Part shown: positions 60,916 to 64,000 of the stretch, piece after piece
Layout of the letters: each line of letters starts with the position of its first letter
Position numbering within the stretch: the first letter of the stretch is position 1
Assembly: GCF_021532655.1 (NCBI RefSeq)
Contig: NZ_JAKGAS010000002.1
Coordinates: 1-64,000, forward strand
DNA: 64,000 nucleotides
Source: Paraglaciecola algarum
Lineage (GTDB): Bacteria; Pseudomonadota; Gammaproteobacteria; Enterobacterales; Alteromonadaceae
Direction: 5' to 3'
Notes under the pieces: model-generated
What the model was told of the DNA's origin: nothing
The model's database searches: none
Seen by the model: the letters and a program-made list of their open reading frames with translations, nothing else
Translations under genes and position numbers: made by a program

Positions 60916-61740
60916 GTGGATAGTATTAAAGATAAAATCCAACAATTAGGCAAAGCACTAGGCCGTCAGCATGTCCCTGATAAATATACCGACTATGCCA
61001 GTTTACGCACTGAATACGAAGCTTTAGCCAACCGAGATGTAAAACAGCTACAAAAAGAAGGCAAAAAACGGCGCATTCAAGACATCCAAGGCCGTTCTGA
61101 TTTAAATTCAAAATGGACCTTCGCTAATCTTGTTGAAGACAGCCAAGATGTAATTGAAGCAGTTAGCTATGCTAAATCATTTATCGCTGCTCACGAAGAT
61201 ATGACGTGGCGCAGAAGTGGTGCGCACATGATGATATTTTACGGTGATTATGGCCGAGGTAAATCTCACACAGCTGGCGCAATAGCCCATGAATTAATAG
61301 AAAAATATGAAATATCAGTATTGTATCGACAACTTTCTAGCATTCTAGATATGCGCTTATTTTCTTATGATTTTAGTGCCCAAGATAACGCAGGACAAAA
61401 ATATCGCGAAATTAATCAAGAATTACTAGATGTAGATTTATTAATTCTGGACGAAGTGTGTGTAAACGAAACAGTATTAAAACAAAATGCACAAAGTTGG
61501 TTAGGTAATGTACTTAGACAACGCTTAGCTAATCATAAAAACTGCATACTAATTACCAATCACAATTTAGCAGAGCTAGAAAACGCTATAGGTCGTTACT
61601 GCTTTGAATCAATAAAAGAATACGACACATACAAAGTTAAATTTTCTGGCCCTAGTCGACGTAAAGAAATTATTCCTGCTCAACCAGAAGCTCAAAAAAC
61701 ACAATCAACAGGTGGTTATCGACCTAATCAGGTTAAATAA
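60916..61740 (+). CDS. dnaC: DnaC-like replicative helicase loader
   Basis: The 274-residue AAA+ protein starts at GTG. Walker A is GDYGRGKS (110-117), Walker B is 'DLLILDEVC' (about 174-182), a sensor-I-like 'CILITNHN' follows, and the arginine region is near 'IGRYCFESIK'. The N-terminal 60 basic residues would bind DnaB. It is the last gene before oriC, so the helicase loader is coded next to its site of action. A hairpin terminator follows. Confidence 0.88.
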   Translation: MDSIKDKIQQLGKALGRQHVPDKYTDYASLRTEYEALANRDVKQLQKEGKKRRIQDIQGRSDLNSKWTFANLVEDSQDVIEAVSYAKSFIAAHEDMTWRRSGAHMMIFYGDYGRGKSHTAGAIAHELIEKYEISVLYRQLSSILDMRLFSYDFSAQDNAGQKYREINQELLDVDLLILDEVCVNETVLKQNAQSWLGNVLRQRLANHKNCILITNHNLAELENAIGRYCFESIKEYDTYKVKFSGPSRRKEIIPAQPEAQKTQSTGGYRPNQVK

Positions 61741-61750
61741 ATTCAACAAA

Positions 61751-61785
61751 TATCCATCAATAGAATAGTTATTGATGGATATTTT
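61751..61785 (+). terminator. Terminator after dnaC
   Basis: TATCCATCAATA (61751-61762) and TATTGATGGATA (61770-61781) form a perfect 12-bp stem with a 7-base loop, followed by TTTT. It would stop transcription before it enters oriC. Confidence 0.75.
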
Positions 61786-62430
61786 AAAAAATATAACCCC
61801 ATTTAATCACCAATAATTAAATCTTAAGTCTTGAAAATCTACCCAATATTTCACGTAAAATATTAAATACCATAAAATTTATGTCCAAATTCAAAATTTC
61901 CCTAAAATTATTTTATTAAATATTTAAATATATTTTATATCAGTGGATAAGATCTATCTCATGGTTAAATCTAGATCTTTCTGTTAAAGATCAAGATCTA
62001 AAGATTATTTTTTGAATTTAGATCACAACTTACACACAGTTAGATCAAAAGATATAAATCTATGTGCATAAAACAGTTAATAACTAAGGTATATTTAATT
62101 TATATCCACTGAGTAATATTTTTCAAAATAGCACCTGTGGATAAAACAACTATTTACACCCAACTTATACCCAGTAGATCAAACTTTACTAACAAGCTAA
62201 CAAGCTATATAACTATTTGATTTTAATAAAATAAATAACCTTATCAACAGATTTTAGCTTGCTTAATAGTAGTAATAATAAATAAAGATCTAAAAGATCA
62301 TATAAATATTAAAGCGATCAATGATCTGAAATTGAATAGTTTTTAAGCATTTTACTTATAGTAAATAACATATAGAATATGCGCCCCATTTTATGTGGGT
62401 TTAATTGATCGTTTGTATTAGAGGAAAATT
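61786..62430. other. oriC: Chromosomal replication origin oriC
   Basis: This is an AT-rich, gene-free region between dnaC and mnmG. It has a perfect DnaA box TGTGGATAA (62136-62144), a consensus TGTGCATAA (62063-62071) and near matches AGTGGATAA (61942-61950), TTATACCCA (62165-62173) and TTATCAACA (62241-62249). I count 12 GATC sites. AT-rich GATC-containing blocks lie on both sides (61951-62047 and 62281-62325). The mnmG-side block, read on the minus strand, contains GATCTTTATTTAT, like the E. coli unwinding 13-mers. Gene context (mnmG leaving, mioC side entering) is as in E. coli. Confidence 0.9.
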
Positions 62431-64000
62431 ATGTTTTATCAACAACCGTTTGATGTCATCGTTGTCGGTGGCGGACACGCAGGTACTGAGGCTGCATTAG
62501 CGTCAGCACGCATGGGCGTAAAAACACTTTTGTTAACGCATAATATTGAGACCTTAGGGCAAATGTCTTGTAATCCAGCGATTGGCGGGATCGGTAAAGG
62601 CCATTTAGTTAAAGAGATCGATGCTTTAGGTGGTGCTATGGCAACCACTACAGATAAGGCTGGGATCCAGTTTAGAACACTAAATTCAAGCAAAGGCCCT
62701 GCTGTTAGAGCGACAAGAGCTCAAGCAGATCGATCTCTTTATCGATCCGAAATCCGAAAAATAATTGAAAACCAAGCAAATTTGACATTATTTCAACAAT
62801 CTTGTGATGATCTGATCGTTGAACAAGATCGAGTTGTTGGTGTAGTCACACAAATGGGCCTTAAATTCCATGCTAAAGCCGTTGTAATCACCGTAGGCAC
62901 GTTTTTAGGTGGCACTATTCATATTGGTCTGGAAAATTATAAAGGAGGTCGTGCTGGCGATCCTCCTTCGATCGCACTAGCTGATCGTTTACGTGCTTTA
63001 CCTTTTAGAGTAGATCGTTTAAAAACAGGTACACCAGCTAGACTTGATACTCGAACGCTTAATTTTGATGTGATGCAAAGACAAGATGGTGATACACCAA
63101 TCCCAGTTTTTTCATTTTTAGGTCAAGCTAGCGATCACCCAGAACAAATACCTTGTTACATTACATATACCAATGAAAAAACCCATGAGATTATCCGTGG
63201 TGGTTTAGATAGATCACCTATGTATACTGGTGTAATAGAAGGAATTGGACCTCGTTATTGCCCATCTATTGAAGATAAAATACATCGTTTTGCAGACAAA
63301 GATTCACATCAAATATTTGTCGAGCCAGAAGGATTAAATAGTATTGAAGTGTACCCAAATGGTATTTCAACTAGCCTACCTTTTGATGTACAAATGAATT
63401 TTATTCAATCCATTAAAGGATTTGAAAACGCACATATTGTGCGTCCTGGCTATGCGATCGAATATGACTTTTTTGATCCCAGAGATCTGAAACAAACTTT
63501 AGAAACTAAATATATCGCAGGATTATTTTTTGCTGGCCAAATAAACGGTACCACGGGTTATGAAGAAGCTGGCGCCCAAGGACTGATAGCAGGGGCTAAC
63601 GCAGCCCTACAAGTTCAACAAAAAGAAGAATTTATTTTACGTAGAGATGAGGCTTATGTTGGTGTGTTGATCGATGATCTAGCCACTATGGGAACAAAAG
63701 AACCTTATCGTATGTTTACTAGCCGCGCCGAATATCGATTGTTATTACGTGAAGACAATGCTGATATTCGGTTGACTGAAAAAGGCCATCAAATTGGCTT
63801 GGTTGATGAAAAACGTTGGCAGGCATTTAATGAAAAAATTGAGGCTATTGAATTAGAAAGGCAACGTTTAAAGTCAACTTGGATCCATCCTAAACATGAC
63901 TCAGTTGAAGCATTAAATAGCATTTTAAAAAATCCAGTGACAAAGGAAAATTCCTTAGAAGATTTGATCAGAAGGCCAGAAATGACCTATCAAACCTTAA
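62431..64000 (+). CDS. mnmG: tRNA uridine-5-carboxymethylaminomethyl modification enzyme MnmG (5' part)
   Basis: The first 523 codons are present; the gene runs off the window (family length about 630). It starts '[20 protein letters not shown]' with the FAD dinucleotide motif. Further features are '[21 protein letters not shown]', '[11 protein letters not shown]', '[11 protein letters not shown]' and '[24 protein letters not shown]'. With MnmE it modifies wobble uridine. Its 5' half holds an unusual number of GATC sites next to oriC. Confidence 0.97.
   Translation, partial: MFYQQPFDVIVVGGGHAGTEAALASARMGVKTLLLTHNIETLGQMSCNPAIGGIGKGHLVKEIDALGGAMATTTDKAGIQFRTLNSSKGPAVRATRAQADRSLYRSEIRKIIENQANLTLFQQSCDDLIVEQDRVVGVVTQMGLKFHAKAVVITVGTFLGGTIHIGLENYKGGRAGDPPSIALADRLRALPFRVDRLKTGTPARLDTRTLNFDVMQRQDGDTPIPVFSFLGQASDHPEQIPCYITYTNEKTHEIIRGGLDRSPMYTGVIEGIGPRYCPSIEDKIHRFADKDSHQIFVEPEGLNSIEVYPNGISTSLPFDVQMNFIQSIKGFENAHIVRPGYAIEYDFFDPRDLKQTLETKYIAGLFFAGQINGTTGYEEAGAQGLIAGANAALQVQQKEEFILRRDEAYVGVLIDDLATMGTKEPYRMFTSRAEYRLLLREDNADIRLTEKGHQIGLVDEKRWQAFNEKIEAIELERQRLKSTWIHPKHDSVEALNSILKNPVTKENSLEDLIRRPEMTYQTL

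Overview
The window is chromosomal DNA of a marine gammaproteobacterium of the order Alteromonadales (Alteromonas, Glaciecola or Paraglaciecola type). The basis is gene order and protein character: dnaA-dnaN-recF-gyrB, rpmH-rnpA-yidD-yidC, mnmE-mioC-dnaT-dnaC-oriC-mnmG, polA-spf-engB-yihI-glyQS, and dprA-smg-yrdD-tsaC-hemF-aroE. The DNA is AT-rich. No tRNA gene, insertion sequence or CRISPR array was seen. The left edge carries the promoter region of an rRNA operon that is transcribed out of the window.

Layout. (1) 1-863: rRNA operon promoter and leader, then the gamma-carbonic-anhydrase gene yrdA. (2) About 864-24500: an accessory block lying between yrdA and aroE, which are neighbours in E. 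coli-type chromosomes. It holds a gene set best known from Planctomycetes and Verrucomicrobia: a cytochrome/leucine-rich-repeat membrane protein, an NHL beta-propeller, a DUF1549/DUF1553 cytochrome lipoprotein, a Tat-exported DUF1501 protein, a formylglycine-type sulfatase, a PVC-type heme-binding dehydrogenase, two Gfo/Idh/MocA oxidoreductases around an Nramp-like transporter, an amidohydrolase, an ExuR/UxuR-like GntR regulator and a membrane-anchored AraC regulator. Its right end is a patchwork: a broken Tic20-like membrane protein gene, a PhzF-like gene, a HigB/HigA-type toxin-antitoxin pair, a frameshifted HEPN-domain gene and dispersed repeats. (3) 24503-37783: conserved housekeeping genes on both strands (aroE to dprA leftward, def to trkA rightward), a CsgG-like lipoprotein gene and trkH. 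(4) 37784-48613: a polA upstream region with two perfect DnaA boxes, polA, a short Spot 42-like RNA, two paralogous short RNA units, engB, cytochrome c4, a CsrB/CsrC-like RNA, yihI, a DUF2489 gene, a dead tag gene with four in-frame stops, glyQS and a lipoprotein gene. (5) 48730-64000: gyrB-recF-dnaN-dnaA leftward; rpmH, rnpA, yidD, yidC, a YajQ family gene, mnmE, mioC, dnaT and dnaC rightward; an E. coli-like oriC at about 61780-62430; and the 5' part of mnmG.

How the genes work together. The accessory block looks like a periplasmic or outer-membrane oxidative pathway. Exported proteins with c-type heme motifs would pass electrons to the respiratory chain, a sulfatase would desulfate the substrate, an unusual transporter would import a product, and two cytoplasmic oxidoreductases would process it. 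An ExuR/UxuR-like regulator gene has an ATTGGT-n5-ACCAAT palindrome upstream, and a related site sits on the probable promoter of the dehydrogenase operon, so I infer a regulon responding to a sugar-acid-like ligand. The substrate is not known. The right half is the replication-initiation neighbourhood: initiator, clamp, helicase loader, origin and a GATC-dense flank lie within about 10 kb.

Most interesting points: the planctomycete-type block and its predicted regulon, the very short Spot 42-like RNA followed by two paralogous RNA units, the paired DnaA boxes in front of polA, the tag pseudogene that decayed only by nonsense changes, and the frameshifted HEPN gene.
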